This document shows, piece by piece, positions 52,639 to 64,000 of a stretch of DNA of 64,000 bases. The number at the start of each line of letters is the position of its first letter. The first letter of the stretch is position 1. This DNA is from Sipunculus nudus (taxonomy: Eukaryota > Annelida > Sipuncula > Golfingiida > Sipunculidae). The position numbers were made by a program, and so were the translations under genes. The notes under the pieces are model-generated. The model worked only from the letters and a program-made list of their open reading frames with translations. It was not told where the DNA came from and did no database searches. The DNA is taken from assembly GCA_026874595.1 (NCBI GenBank), contig CM049315.1:19549664-19613663 (forward strand). Reading direction: 5' to 3'.

Positions 52639-53640
52639 AGCTTATGAGATGGTGCAGCATTCTGCCATCCTCCATCATCCATCCTCCTTATGTTTACCCA
52701 TGCTATCTCAAAAACCTTCAGAGCTGTCAGCACCAAAATATATGGAAAATTCACATGTCAGTCTCTTGGATTGAGCTAATTTCTATTTTACACCAATCAT
52801 ATGATGGGGGTATTAAGGTATACCAATGGTATGTCCAAAAACTTTTAGTTTTGCTATGATAACTTTCCGGGTTTTGATGGATTTTTACCAAACTTGCAAT
52901 AATTACTTACCACCATATATTATCTCACCCAAGTTTGATTATTGACAAAATCCATGCATATTTAATAAGGTCATGGGTCATTAGGCTACTTTGTGCTGTC
53001 ATAGTGATAACTTGAGAAGAATATGAAGGATTTTTATAAAACTCATAAAAAATGTTAATTAATAAAATATCTCGCCTGAGATAGATTTTCAGCAAAATCC
53101 AAGCATATGTAATGAGGTCAGAGGTCTCTGCACTTTTGAGGTAGAGTGGTGACTTAACAAATATCCTTTGGATTTTCATGAAACAGAATGTACATATTTA
53201 CCAATAGAATTTTTCACCTCAGTTAAATTCTCAACAGATTTCACGCATATTTAATGAGATCAGAGGTTTCCAGGCTGCTTTGTAGTGTCATTATAATTGC
53301 TACTTTCTGGTGTCACCACAGTAACTTATGAAGATTATGAAGGATTTTGATAAAACTCATCAGATATATTAATCAATAAAATGTTTTACCTACGGTTAGT
53401 TCAATTACCCTCAAAATCCATGCATATTTAATATGGTCAGAGTTCATCACACTTTGGAGGCACTTTGGTGACTTACCCAAAATTTTATGGATTTCATGAA
53501 ACTCATTATAGTTATACATATTTAGTAATTTACCAAGAGAGTTTCTCACCTAAATGACATTCTCATAGAAATTCATGCATATTGAATGAGGTCAGAGGTC
53601 ACCTGAGATACATGACTTCAGTGCTCTTGTTAACTTTTCT
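52639..53640 (+). repeat. Dispersed repeat family H, copy 2, with internal tandem units
   Basis: Starts AGCTTATGAGATGGTG, then a CCATCCTCCATCATCC tract and TTTACCCATGCTATCTCAAA, as at 58369. The body repeats a segment with CAAAATCCATGCATATTTAATAAGGTCA about every 150-170 bp (near 52947, 53094, 53238, 53410 and 53570). It ends close to a CTTGTT at about 53628. It may be another Helitron-like family, but terminal hairpins were not established. Confidence 0.5.
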
Positions 53641-53644
53641 GATC

Positions 53645-53960
53645 TCAGAAGCTTGGTTTTGGTTACATTGGGGACACACTTAAAAGTGCTACAAAAGAGA
53701 AAGCAAGGAGCATAATTTGGCTGGACAGTACCTAAAAACTGTACCGCTTGACACCATCATTTGTTGTCTTCATGCTACACTAGAAATATGTGCCCAAATG
53801 TATTTGAACAGTTCAGTTCAACCATCTGTGAGGTACTATCTGTGATTTTTCCTAGCTTGACAGCAGTGTTCTCCTTCCCACTGCTGATGTGTTTGTGAAG
53901 TGTTTATTAGGATCATGCAGTTATTGGCTTTAATCATAATGGAAAAAATCGGGAATCTAT
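53645..53960. repeat. Dispersed repeat family G, copy 1
   Basis: Matches 61515-61865 over most of its length: shared GCACTTAAAAGTGCT-like palindrome, GAAAGCAAG, GTCTTCATGCTACAC and AGAAATATGTGCCCAAA, then CTTGACAGCAGTG. Both copies are followed at a distance by TAGGCCTGTA...CTTGT (54510 and 63228), which may be the family's 3' end. Confidence 0.6.
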
Positions 53961-54209
53961 AGATGGTGACCCTTATGGAAACAGAAAGATTTATAGAGGA
54001 ATAAAACATATTATCAACATACTCCAAAATTCATAAAGCAGTTTGACCGGTAAATCCAACAGTTACGGAGAAAAGACATCTGGTTGCAAGTGTGAAAACT
54101 TCTCTGACAACAGGCGTCTAAACAAGACCGTCACCTAGGGCCGTGTTAATTTTTCTGGGACATTTGCCTTGGCAACTAAATAAGGCAGATGACTATTTAA
54201 GGCCTGACA

Positions 54210-54375
54210 TCTGATCAAGGAGATATTGTAATTTTTGTGGTTTCATGCATATGTGCATAAAGCTCAAGAGTGGTTTGAAGTATCTGCCTGAAGTTTTGCA
54301 TGTCCATTCATCTTCGAGGGCTTTCTCATACATAAGACTGGTGACGCCACCTACAATCATTTTTGTGTTGTGTCA
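54210..54375 (+). repeat. Single unit of family K (about 140-bp repeat)
   Basis: GTATCTGCCTGAAGTTTTGCATGT, then GGCTTTCTCATACATAAGAC, then GGTGACGCCACCTACAATCA. The same order recurs tandemly at 59830-60550. It includes a variant of the shared palindrome. Confidence 0.5.
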
Positions 54376-56032
54376 TTCCATATAATTATTACTTGTATTG
54401 TACATGTACATGTCACACAAATGAAATGTAATCAAGTACTTTCCAAATAATGGTATAAGCATATTATCATGGATCATTATTCCTGATGTATATCCCATTG
54501 CACAAGTTTGCATTAGGCCTGTAGGTCTTGTGTTTGTTAACACATGCTTTTAACTATAAATGTTAAATAACATTTTGCTCCTGATAGGGAAATATCCTTG
54601 ATAAATATTTTCTTTTTGTAAGTCAATATACTGTGGGTAGTTCAAGCATGAATGAATAGGTCTTTGTTGTCACTGTCACAAGGTGACATTCCTTGCACAA
54701 GTTACACCCATATAACATCATGGAAGAATGAACCAATGATTTATGTGCTGGCATTGCCCAAATTAGAAATGGAATGACCAAACGCACAAACTAGGAAAGG
54801 AATGACAGAAAACAAGTTTTTGTGTATGCACATATTAGGTATGAAATTTGTTTGAGAATTTACAGGCCTGTTGGGCCTATTTAATACTGGCTTCACAGGC
54901 CATCCAGAAAAATTTAAAAAATTTGGACTGGTATATTTTTGTGTAAAAATAAAACAAAAATGTAATTGAAAGCTAAAAATATAATTAACTATCCAAAGTT
55001 TCAGTGGTTTTCCAAAACTACATCACTTAATGACTTTTATGATAGATATTGAATCTCCCGCTTGATCATAATTGAAAAAAAAAATTGTCACAGACATGGA
55101 CTTTCACCCTATGACAGGCCATACTCTGATCAAGAAGCTTACTCTGATATATACCTTTACTTGACCTGAACGTGTTTAACTCCAGACCATATTCATATTT
55201 GTAATAGTACTCTTATTGACATTTAGAGGAAATGCCCGATCTATTTTTCCATTTAATGGGTAAAATACTTGGTAAATAACTAACCAGCATACTGCACTAG
55301 AAAAATCACAATTTCATGACAGGCATATTGCCTAATGCTGAACATATTTTATCTTTCTGTAAATAATAACTCAGAGAGCAATTTTGATCTGCATTTTGCC
55401 TGTGTCTCAACGTGAAATGCTGTGGGGTTACGAAAAAGCAGTTCAATATTAAAAAAAAGGTTTTGGGTTTATTTTTAAGGTCATTTATGAAATAAAAGTA
55501 TGTAAACAAAGGCAGTTATAAAGAAACACTACCAAAAAAAAAAAAGACGGTTATAAGAGATTGGTTAAATTTTATGCATTTTCTGATCAGTTGTGGCCGG
55601 TACAGACAATTCGTGAGAAACTGGCATGCTTCAAAAAACCTGTCATGATCACCACAGAATAATGATATCATGCAATTCTTGCGATACCAGATATCTTGTA
55701 AAAATTGTGGAGATTGTGCGCTAGACATCTTCAGTGGCAGGTTCAATTATATAGGCCAAGTCTGATTGCTTAAAAAAGTGGGTCTCCCTTTGACTTGTCC
55801 AGACTTGAGTCCTAGGTAACTGGTCTTAACCCCAAGATTGTGTGCTCTCTTTACCCTAGAATGAATGATTACTGCTGGTAGGTTAGTTATAAACTCTCAT
55901 TCGAGAGAGGGTGATAAAATGGGATAGTCCTGAAAGACTTCCCAGGGGAGGTATGAGTAGAAGGAATCGGTTGTAAAACCATGTTGTGTGATTCAAAGAA
56001 AAAACAACTGATGATCTATTTTTAGTTGATTA

Positions 56033-56472
56033 TTGTCCCCTGCTTCCAAGGAATGGGGGACATTGATTTGGGATTGTCTGTCTGTCTGTCCCTCTGTCTG
56101 TCCTACCATTAGGTTTTGGTTTCTGTGCAAAAACTTTCCTAAATATTATCTGATTTCATTTAGATTTTTGTTCAGTGGTTGCTTTCATGCATACCTTGGT
56201 TGGGATTGGCTTTGGAGTGTCTGTCTGAAAATTTATTATCACAAGCTCCAAAACAAAGAAAAAACTTCCCTTTAGTTCCCCATTCATAACAAAAATTATG
56301 GCATGCAGGGACAATTTCAGGGAATAAAGAAAACTAAAACACAGGCACTATGACATCTTCAGGGGAAAATTAAAACTAAAAAATATTGAGAAGGAAAGTA
56401 TGAAGATCACAGGAAGCTGAAAAAAAACAAGAGGCGGAAGTGGGGGACATAAATTCCACAAATTTGCTTGTT
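56033..56472 (+). mobile_element. Family E short Helitron/Helentron-like element
   Basis: 440 bp. It starts TTGTCCCC; the 5' hairpin is GTCCCC (56035-56040) with GGGGAC (56056-56061). The subterminal repeat GTCCCCTGCTTCC is inverted at 56436-56448 (GGAAGTGGGGGAC, 11 of 13). A second hairpin, AAATT-loop-AATTT (56451-56465), is followed by G and CTTGTT. There is no tandem core and no coding sequence. It follows the same plan as families A-D in minimal form. Confidence 0.7.
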
Positions 56473-56874
56473 TTATATACACCTATATTACCAATTCATC
56501 TGCTGTCTACAAGTCACCTAAACTATTGCCCTAATAAATTCATTCCGACTTATACATACTACATCATGCTGTAATATCAAGGTAATGGCTGGGTTGTTCC
56601 AACTTGTAAGCTGCACAAGCTTCAGTTTTAATGTTGTTTGAAACTTTGTATCCAATCTTTCTGATATCTTTCAGAGGATTAGAATATAATTTGGTGGATG
56701 ATTTTACTTCTCTGTATGTGCATACATAATCGTTTGTGATTGATTATGCAATAATGCAGCCAATTGATTATGAAGGAAAATGATCAATCTGCGATAGAAA
56801 TGATCCATTGTGACACCACTAGGAGGTGTGAAGCAGACCATAAGCCAGATTATGCAATATCCCCAAGGAAGTTA

Positions 56875-58343
56875 TTGTATCTGCCAAAACAGAGTTTTGC
56901 GGATACTATGTTTTCAGCTGCACGCCACCGCCGCCGCCGCCGCCGCGGCGTAGGTGTTCGGAGAACTCCTCCGTAACCGCTGGGCAGAATTTTACGAAAC
57001 CCGGGATTATGTTCGGGTCACATGTGAACTGCTGCGCCCCGATTTTGTTTTGACCTCTGACCTTTCCTCTGCGCTCTGCGTCCGTTTGTGCATCTGTTTC
57101 CACACATAAACCCACATATCTCGGGAACTGTTTGACCGATCAGGAAAATTTTTTTGCACAAATGTAGCCCTTGGAGAGCTTTATAACATACACAAGAAAT
57201 GGTGGCGCCACCTGCAACCATGTTTGCACAGTGTCCATCTGTTCGTCTGCCTTGGGTTAAAATCACTCATATCTCTGCAGTGATTTGACTAATTCACCTG
57301 AAATTCGGCATGCCTATACATCCTGGATAGCTTTTCTGATTTTATGACAGGTGGCGCCACCTACATTCACGTTTACGCTGCAGACATCCAAGCTCATATC
57401 TCGGGAACCGTTTGACCGATTGGGCCAAAATTTTGCATGTGTATAGATCTCACATAGCTCTTTATCATACGCAAAACTGGTGGCGCCACCTGCAGCCATT
57501 TTTGCACAGCTCCCGTCTGTTAGTTTGCCATGGGATAAAATAACTCATATCTCTGCAGTGACTTGACAAATTCACCTGAAATTCGGCATGCGTATACATC
57601 CTGGATAGCTTTTCTGATTTTATGACAGGTGTCGCCACCTACATTCACGTTTACGCTGCAGACATCCAAGCTCATATCTCGGGAACCGTTTGACTGATTG
57701 GGCCAAAATTTTGCATGTGTATAGATCTCACATAGCTCTTCTTCATACACAAAACTGGTGGCGCCACCTGCAGCCATTTTTGCACAGCTCCCGTCTGTTT
57801 GTCTGCCATGGGATAAAATCACTCATATCTTGGCAGTGGTTTGATATATCTGCCTAAAATTTTGCAGGTTTATACATCCCTGACAGCTCTCTTGATTTTA
57901 TGACAGGTGGCGCCACCTGCATTCTAGTTTATGCAGCAGACATCCAAGCTCATATCTTGGGAACCGTTTGACCGATTGGGCCAAAGTTTTGCATGTGTAT
58001 AGTTCTCACATAGCTCTTTATCATACGCAAAAGGTTGCGCCACCTTCAACCATTTTTGCACAGCGTCCATCTGTTTGTCTGCCACAGGCTAAAATCACTC
58101 ATAAACATATAGTGGTTTGACTTATCTGCCTCAAATTTTGCATATGTATACAACTTGGATGGCTTTCTGGATTTTGTGGTAGGTGGCGCAACCTACATAC
58201 ACCATTTGGCTGCAGACATCCATGCTAATATGCAACACTTCACTCTATTTCCCCTTGCCACTCAATCCATGCCTCACTTCACCCGTTCCACTCTGATTTA
58301 GGCGGATACACGTAGTCGCTTGTCGACTACCCGTATTCTAGTT
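56875..58343 (+). mobile_element. Family A element A4
   Basis: 1469 bp. It starts TTGTATCTGCCAAAACAGAG, has the second arm GTTTTGCGGATAC, then ACTATG and a GCC run. The inverted repeat GGCGGATAC is at 58301-58309, the hairpin GTAGTCG-CTTGT-CGACTAC at 58312-58330, then CCGTATT and CTAGTT (58338-58343). The core has GGTGGCGCCACC near 57200, 57351, 57479, 57757 (variant between) and 57906. TGACCTCTGACCT, a DR1-type motif, is at 57051-57063. It is one of the best-preserved copies. Confidence 0.82.
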
Positions 58344-58368
58344 GTGGTTGTTATTAAAACAAACGTAT

Positions 58369-59400
58369 GAGCTTATGCGATGATGTCGCTTTGTCTTGCG
58401 TCTGGCGTCCATACATTTACCCATACTATCTCTAAACTGGCAGTATCACCAAGCATCACCAAATTTGATGCAAAAAATCAGTCATCTTAAAAACTATCAA
58501 ATTTTGAAACATGAAACAATTTCCCTCAAGTCTGTTTGAATAGTTTCAGTTTGGTGAATTGTGGCAGAGTTACAGGAAGCTAGACTTAGTCATATGGCCA
58601 AAAAAAAATCCTAAAATTACAATATCAGAAACGGCTGGAGCCATCATCACCAAATTTAATGCAGATGTTGGTCACATGAGTCATATATCAAATTGAGGTA
58701 TTGGTGGCGCCACCTGCATCGACCTTTTTCTTGTATCATCATAACATTAACCCATAATTTCTCAGGAATAGCAGGAGCTCACTTCACCAAATTTTATGCA
58801 AAAATCTGTCAATGATCAAATGTTGTGGGAATGAGCTTTTTGTGGCGCCACCTGAATCGATCAGCTTTCATTTTACAGGGGAAAAGCTTGATAACCTTTA
58901 CAAATTTTCTCCGACGAAATGATTCAGCTAAATGGTTCAATATTTCACTGTTATGATCCAAGAGATGCTCTTTAAAATTTGTTCAAATGGTTTGGGTTTG
59001 ATGAATTTTGGCCGAGTTACAGGAATTTGAACTTAGTCATTTGGCCAAGTAAGCACACTGACATAACAATCTCAGAATGACAGGAGCTAGCATTACCAAG
59101 TTTTGTGCAAATGTTGGTCAAATGACTCATATTTGAAATGAGGATTTTTTGTGGTGCCACTTACATGGACCTCTTTTCACTAGAATCATTCCAGGGTAGG
59201 GTTCTCGCAATTGTATAAGAATACTTTTAGATTGGGTTCATTGATTTTTTGTAGTGTCATCAAAGCTGAAGTTGATCTTGTGGCCAAGTAGGCCCATATC
59301 AAAATGAGGGCCGCAGTAGTCTTCTTCTGCAAACCATGTGTTGCTTCATCTTCTTTAACATTGAACAAACACTATTCTTAGGTGTTCTTAATTCAAGTTT
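58369..59400 (+). repeat. Dispersed repeat family H, copy 3
   Basis: Starts GAGCTTATGCGATGATG, then TTTACCCATACTATCTC. It repeats a module with CATCACCAAATTTGATGCAAA, TTTGGTGAATTGTGGC and GAGTTACAGGAA about every 300 bp (near 58455, 58650, 58780, 59090). GGTGGCGCCACCTGCATCGA is near 58703, and a shorter palindrome is near 58845. The 3' limit is uncertain. Confidence 0.5.
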
Positions 59401-59829
59401 ACTTATATGATTTTTGGCAGAATTATTGGACCTTTAACAATGAAAGGACTGCATCTTTTACATTTTGATAAATAAATCTTATGAATATGTCAGCTTGAAA
59501 AAAAGCATTTTAGCCAAAGTCTTTCAGTATGTGTAAACAGATTCACCAACAGGCCAAGATTGTGTCAATATCTATAAATAACTTGGCAAACTGCCACTTT
59601 TTCAGATTAGGCAACAGGCCTAAGGTCAAACTGGTTCTATTTATAGCTTTCTCAGACTGCCAGTTGTATCAGATTAGGCAACAGGTCAAGAGTTCACTCA
59701 TTGCAGCCAGGTACAGGTCAAGAGTTAACTCAGTGCAGTAGCTGCAGCTAGCAGTTTGTTCAAGTTCACTTGTGGCAACTGCCTGCCTCCACTGAGCTTG
59801 GTCAGCCCAGTAGACCAGACTTAAGAGAA

Positions 59830-60550
59830 GTTTGATGTATTGGCCTGAAATATTTGCCTGTCAATGCATCTTTGATGGCTTTCTCTTACACAAGATTGGT
59901 GTCACCACCTACAATGATTTTTGCACAATGTGTGTTGCTGCTTATTTCTCAGGAGAGATTTGATATATCAGCCTGAAATTGTATATACCTATACATATCA
60001 GATTGCCTCTATGAATACAAGGCTGGTGGCGCCACCAACAATTTTTGCACAATGTGTGTTGCTGCTTATTTCTCAGGAGAGATTTGATATATCAGCCTGA
60101 AATTGTATATATCTATACATATCAGATTGCCTCTAAGAAAGGCTGGTGGTGCCACCAACAATTTTTGCACAGTGTGTCCCTTCTTATATCTCAGGAGGAA
60201 TTTGATATATCAGCCTGAAATTGTATATATATCTATACATGTCGGATAGAGCTCTTCTTTGTATACAAGACTGTTGGTGTCACCTACAATCATTTTGGCA
60301 CAGTGAGCATCCCTGCTTATTCCTCAGGAGGGATGTGATACATTAGCCTGTCATTTTGCATTTGTATACATCTCAGATAGTTTCGTCACCTACAAGACTG
60401 GCAGCGCCCCCTGCAATTGTTTGGATTTCATACATCTATGCACATAGCTCCAGAGTGATTTGAATTAACTGCCTGAAATTTTGCATGTCCTTACATCTTT
60501 GATGGCTTTCTCAAACACAAGATTGATGGGGCAACCTACAATCATTTACC
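59830..60550 (+). repeat. Tandem array of family K units (about 140 bp)
   Basis: At least five units contain GATATATCAGCCTGAAATTG, a TATACATATCAGATTGCC-like stretch and GGTGGCGCCACCAACAATTT (perfect palindrome near 60025; variants near 59910, 60148 and 60285). Two neighbouring units are nearly identical, which suggests recent unequal exchange. Confidence 0.65.
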
Positions 60551-61514
60551 TTAGCTGGGCAACCTAGGCCCATAATCAAACATAAGTGTGTCCGGCACAA
60601 GTATTTGTGTCATGTCAACTACTCCATAGTTGGATCACAGGTGAGTTACGCTTGCTTTAACAAAGGCAGCCCCTAATACCTCTGACCCTTGAATGGGAAA
60701 AGCAAGCTGCCCCTACTAGAGATGGTGACACATGCATTAGCCTGTTTGAGCTCAAGACATTGAACCATGATGTTTTCAAAGTTTAAGCCAGTCTTAACCG
60801 TGACCGCTCAGAGGGCCTATCAGGACCACTATAGTATGACACATCTAGTGCTCTCTTAAGTCTCTCAAGTCTCTTGGCTGGACTTTCTTACATCAAACAA
60901 ACCTGTTCATTGTATTGCTTATGTATGTTTTTCGGTTATAACCCAAATTGTTTTAAATGTTGAAATTTGGTGATGATAAAATGAAGTCTGAAGTGCAATA
61001 TATCATCAATATAAAGAGCTTTAAAATTACTCTTAACATTAAAGGATAAAGCCACAATTTTCTGTTGACTTGAGCAGATTTGTCACATTCATTCAGTAAT
61101 TGTCATCTGCAGGAGATAAAAAAATGAGGCCAGGGTGTGAAGAGTGAACTGCAGTTTACATATTTAGTCTGATATCAAGGCCACTCTCCCGTTGATAAGA
61201 TAAAAAAACTGGGAGGAGATTCTTGTGGCTTCTCAGATAAAATATTCCTGATGTCATGTTTTACCATATGGGTCAAGAGTAAAGAGGTTAACCTACTGGG
61301 GGGGGGGGGTTGGTATGCATAATGGCACTGTGTAATTCAGTTTCATGACCCTTTCGTTCCGACTATTAACTGATTCAGCTTGACACAGGGTATTCAAGCA
61401 TTTCTGACCAGGTATATACTGGTATGTAACATTTACTGCCAGGAATACTCCACTGAATGTATAGTTGTTGATAAGAGTAAATACTATTTATAACTTTTAA
61501 GATTATCTAAGAAG

Positions 61515-61865
61515 TGTGGTTTTTGTAACATTGAGGATGCACTTAAAAGTGCTTCAAATGTGAAAGCAAGAGGCGTAATTTGGCTTGATACAAGCTACAA
61601 ATCATACCACTTGACCCCATCATATGGTGTCTTCATGCTACACAAGAAATATGTGCCCAAACATATTTGAAAAGTTCTGTTCAACCATCCATGAGGTATA
61701 CTCCCACCGTACCATTAGTTGTACCGCTTGAGTCATTGTACATGGTGCTTTTTTTATCCTAACTTGACAGCAGTGGTAGTGTTAGCCTTCTGACTGCTGA
61801 AGTATTGGTGTAGGAATTTAATAGGTTCAGTGATTGACTTTAATCTTAAAGGACAAATTAGGAAT
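61515..61865. repeat. Dispersed repeat family G, copy 2
   Basis: About 80 percent alike by eye to 53645-53960. It is followed at once by the tail of a LINE fragment. Confidence 0.6.
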
Positions 61866-63110
61866 ATGATAATAATAATTATAATAATTTATTTTATAAA
61901 GCTTTAAATCCACCAAAAAGGGTGCCCTAAATGCTGTACATGACAAAAAAGACAAATGGAATGATATTAGTTATATAGGATTGAATAAAAAAATTGTTTA
62001 AAACAATAAAAATATTTCAAGAGAATTCTTATCACAGACATTCATGGACTACAATTTCCATAAAACTCTCTGAACAAATGTGTTTTCAGATGAGTTTTAA
62101 AAGCTGCCAGACTGGATTGTGATTGTAGATACTGTGGTATTTCATTCCAAAGTTTAGGACCAGCTACATCAAAAGCTCTCATGCATATGGTTGATGACCT
62201 TGCTAAGAGATCCTGGTGGGAAGAATGAAGCTCACGATTCTGGTGGTATGGATGAATGAGCTCCTGCAGGTAGTACTGTATGGAGCCAATTGGAATTTTA
62301 CCTTGAATACAAGGACCAGAAATTAAAAGTGTGTCCTCTGACACAATGGCAACCAGTGAAGAGGATGGAGCACAGGTGTGATGTGATCAGATTTTCTCAT
62401 TAAAGATACAATGCCCGCCACCATATTCTGTATTCGTTGCAATTTCTGTATCAGAACAGAAGGGAGCCCACAAAGGAGTGCATTACAGTAGTCATTGGAA
62501 GTGATATAGGAGTGAACCAACTTCTCTGCAGCATCTTTATTAAGATACCTTCTGATCTTACCAATGTTATAAATGTGAAAATACAGTGTACAACACCCAC
62601 TATTGACATGTGCCTCCATACCAGCGTTAGAGCCCATAATCACAATGATGTTCCTGACCTTCTTGTAACATCATGGTCTTCAATATGTAGAAAAGACAGC
62701 TGAGTCTCTTTGAGATATGCTTAGAAGATATTAACAGGAACTCTGTTTTTTTATCATTCATTTTTAAACTCTTTAGGTTCATCCATTGGAGAACTGAGAA
62801 TATACACTTCTCAACTTGTTCATGTCCTCAGGCTTAAAAGTTGACATAGAGCTGAGTAGTGTCATCTGCATAAAAATGCTAGCACATTCCATGCATTTGA
62901 AACAGTTTGCCAAGAGTAGCTGTATATATGGTAAAAAGAATTGGTCCAAGGACCGAGCCTTGAGGTACCCCACACTGCAGGACCCTCGATTTGACTGCTT
63001 ATTTCCAATAGATACAAACTGTTGACGATTTTGTGAGGTATAAAATGAACCATTATAGAGCTCTGCCATTAATGCAGGGATTTTTAAGAGAGGTAAGTGT
63101 ATGTACTCTG
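61865..63110 (-). mobile_element. 5'-truncated non-LTR (CR1/L2/Jockey-like) LINE fragment
   Basis: On the minus strand, pieces of a reverse-transcriptase ORF follow in order. First come the [10 protein letters not shown] block and the YADD catalytic motif (about 62970-62850). Then DAAEKLVHSY, CNALLCGLP and LIQKLQRIQN (about 62560-62420), and last AGPKLWNEIP and FKTHLKTHLF before a stop near 62042. Frameshifts and an internal stop just before the YADD segment show it is dead. A TTA-rich tail (61866-61900 on the plus strand) marks the 3' end. The 5' half is missing. Confidence 0.85.
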
Positions 63111-63479
63111 GGTCAAAATTTTCAGTGCTTGCATTGTACATATACATGTCACACTTCTACGTGAAAAGTAACGGTCTAGCATGGAAGCATTATACCTGAT
63201 GCATATCCAATTGCACAGGTACGCTTTAGGCCTGTAAGCCTTGTTTTCAGCAACCAGCCGTCATCACAGAGAATCCTCCCCCCACCCACCTCTTCAATAC
63301 ACAGGACTTTTAAACAAGATGAATCTTATAATTTCAGTGTTAAATTCACTTTTAGTTCAGATAAAATTTGTTGCATCAATTAAAGTGACAGAAACAGACA
63401 GAAACATGGAAATTACTTTGACACCTGGCCTCTTTACAAGACCAGCATCTAATTAAGGCTAGGCATAGGTGGCGAAACC

Positions 63480-63575
63480 AGGGGGCACGGGTGGGGCAGG
63501 GGGGGAGGGTGCCAGGCCCCCCCCCCCCCAATAAAATTGTTGGGGGGGGGGGGGGGGCTCAGCCCCCCCCCCCAA
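63480..63575. repeat. Facing poly-C and poly-G tracts
   Basis: GGGGGCACGGGTGGGGCAGG leads to runs of C (about 63518-63529), G (63542-63557) and C (63564-63574). The runs can pair or form G-quadruplexes. The sequence GGTGGCGAAACCAGGGGGCA before it recalls the ends of some dispersed DNA elements. It is prone to sequencing error. Confidence 0.7.
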
Positions 63576-64000
63576 AAATGATTTGTATAAAAACATACAC
63601 TATTCCAAAGTTGATATTCTATGAGAAAATGCATCCATTGCCAGACAAATAACAATATCATTACAAAGAGATACTGTTTTGCTAAATAAGCATTGACCAA
63701 TAAATGACAGCAAAAATGCACCAGAATGCAATAGTATACATACAGTTTTTCAAAATTTTCAAGGGACGGGACTGTTTAAGGCCCAGCATCTGATCAAGGA
63801 AATAGGTTAAACCTAAAATGGGTGTAAATGATAGTGGTGGGAGTCGGTTCCTTTTTCATAATCGATCATCGGTTTGAGCAAACCGACTGATGATTGATTA
63901 TTAATCGGTTCAGTCAAATATTTGCAATTATCAAAGAAATATGCAATTATCTGTTAAACTCTACTTGCGTTTCCCCGGCAGGTATTCTCCTCTTGCGCAC

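Noticed and set aside
49503-57115. Matching frames at 49503-49754 (plus) and 56906-57115 (minus)
   Set aside because: Both are translations of the 5' end of family A elements (A3 and A4), so their similarity is that of the transposon DNA.
62862-63053. Separate protein over the LINE region
   Set aside because: It is an out-of-frame reading of the reverse-transcriptase segment; the motifs belong to the adjacent frame.

Overview
The window is nuclear DNA of an animal: AT-rich, large introns with GT..AG junctions, a mean exon length near 130 bp, tRNA-derived SINEs, a LINE remnant and many short non-autonomous transposons. The best guess is a marine lophotrochozoan, perhaps a mollusc, because transposons with a tandem-repeat core like the bivalve 'pearl' elements dominate it. 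That placement is inference; no species can be named from the sequence.

Two protein-coding genes are supported, in a head-to-head pair. On the minus strand a complete six-exon gene (34937 down to 12896) encodes a 269-residue START-domain lipid-transfer protein of the STARD10 type. All five introns have GT/AG ends and the phases join without error. On the plus strand, 600 bp away, a single 26-codon first exon (35538-35615) matches the N-terminus of PGM2/PGM2L1 phosphohexomutases. No second exon was found, so its first intron may fill the remaining 28 kb. The 600 bp between the two start codons is CpG-richer than its surroundings and is the likely shared promoter.

Layout: 1-2300 holds decayed repeats, a Ty3/Gypsy-type gag remnant and a SINE. 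2695-6739 holds two Helitron/Helentron-like elements. 6740-12700 is AT-rich DNA with no recognisable gene. 12896-34937 is STARD10, with nested transposons in introns 4 and 5, a MITE and a SINE in intron 1, and a tandem array of copied exon end plus splice donor in intron 3. 34938-35537 is the divergent promoter. 35616-64000 is intron-like DNA holding at least five more Helitron/Helentron-like insertions, SINE, MITE and LINE remnants and several tandem arrays.

The main discovery candidate is that at least five sequence families (called A-E here) have unrelated sequences but the same plan. Each has a TTG or TTT start, a 5' hairpin that carries a subterminal inverted repeat, a core that is tandemly repeated in the larger families, the 3' inverted repeat, a second short hairpin, and a CTAG or CTTG end followed by TT. 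Families A, B and C share a perfect 12-bp palindrome, GGTGGCGCCACC, in their core repeats. One A insertion has an empty paralogous site in the same window, and one B element contains internal copies of its own 3' terminus. The second candidate is the sixfold array of exon 3 end plus splice donor in STARD10.
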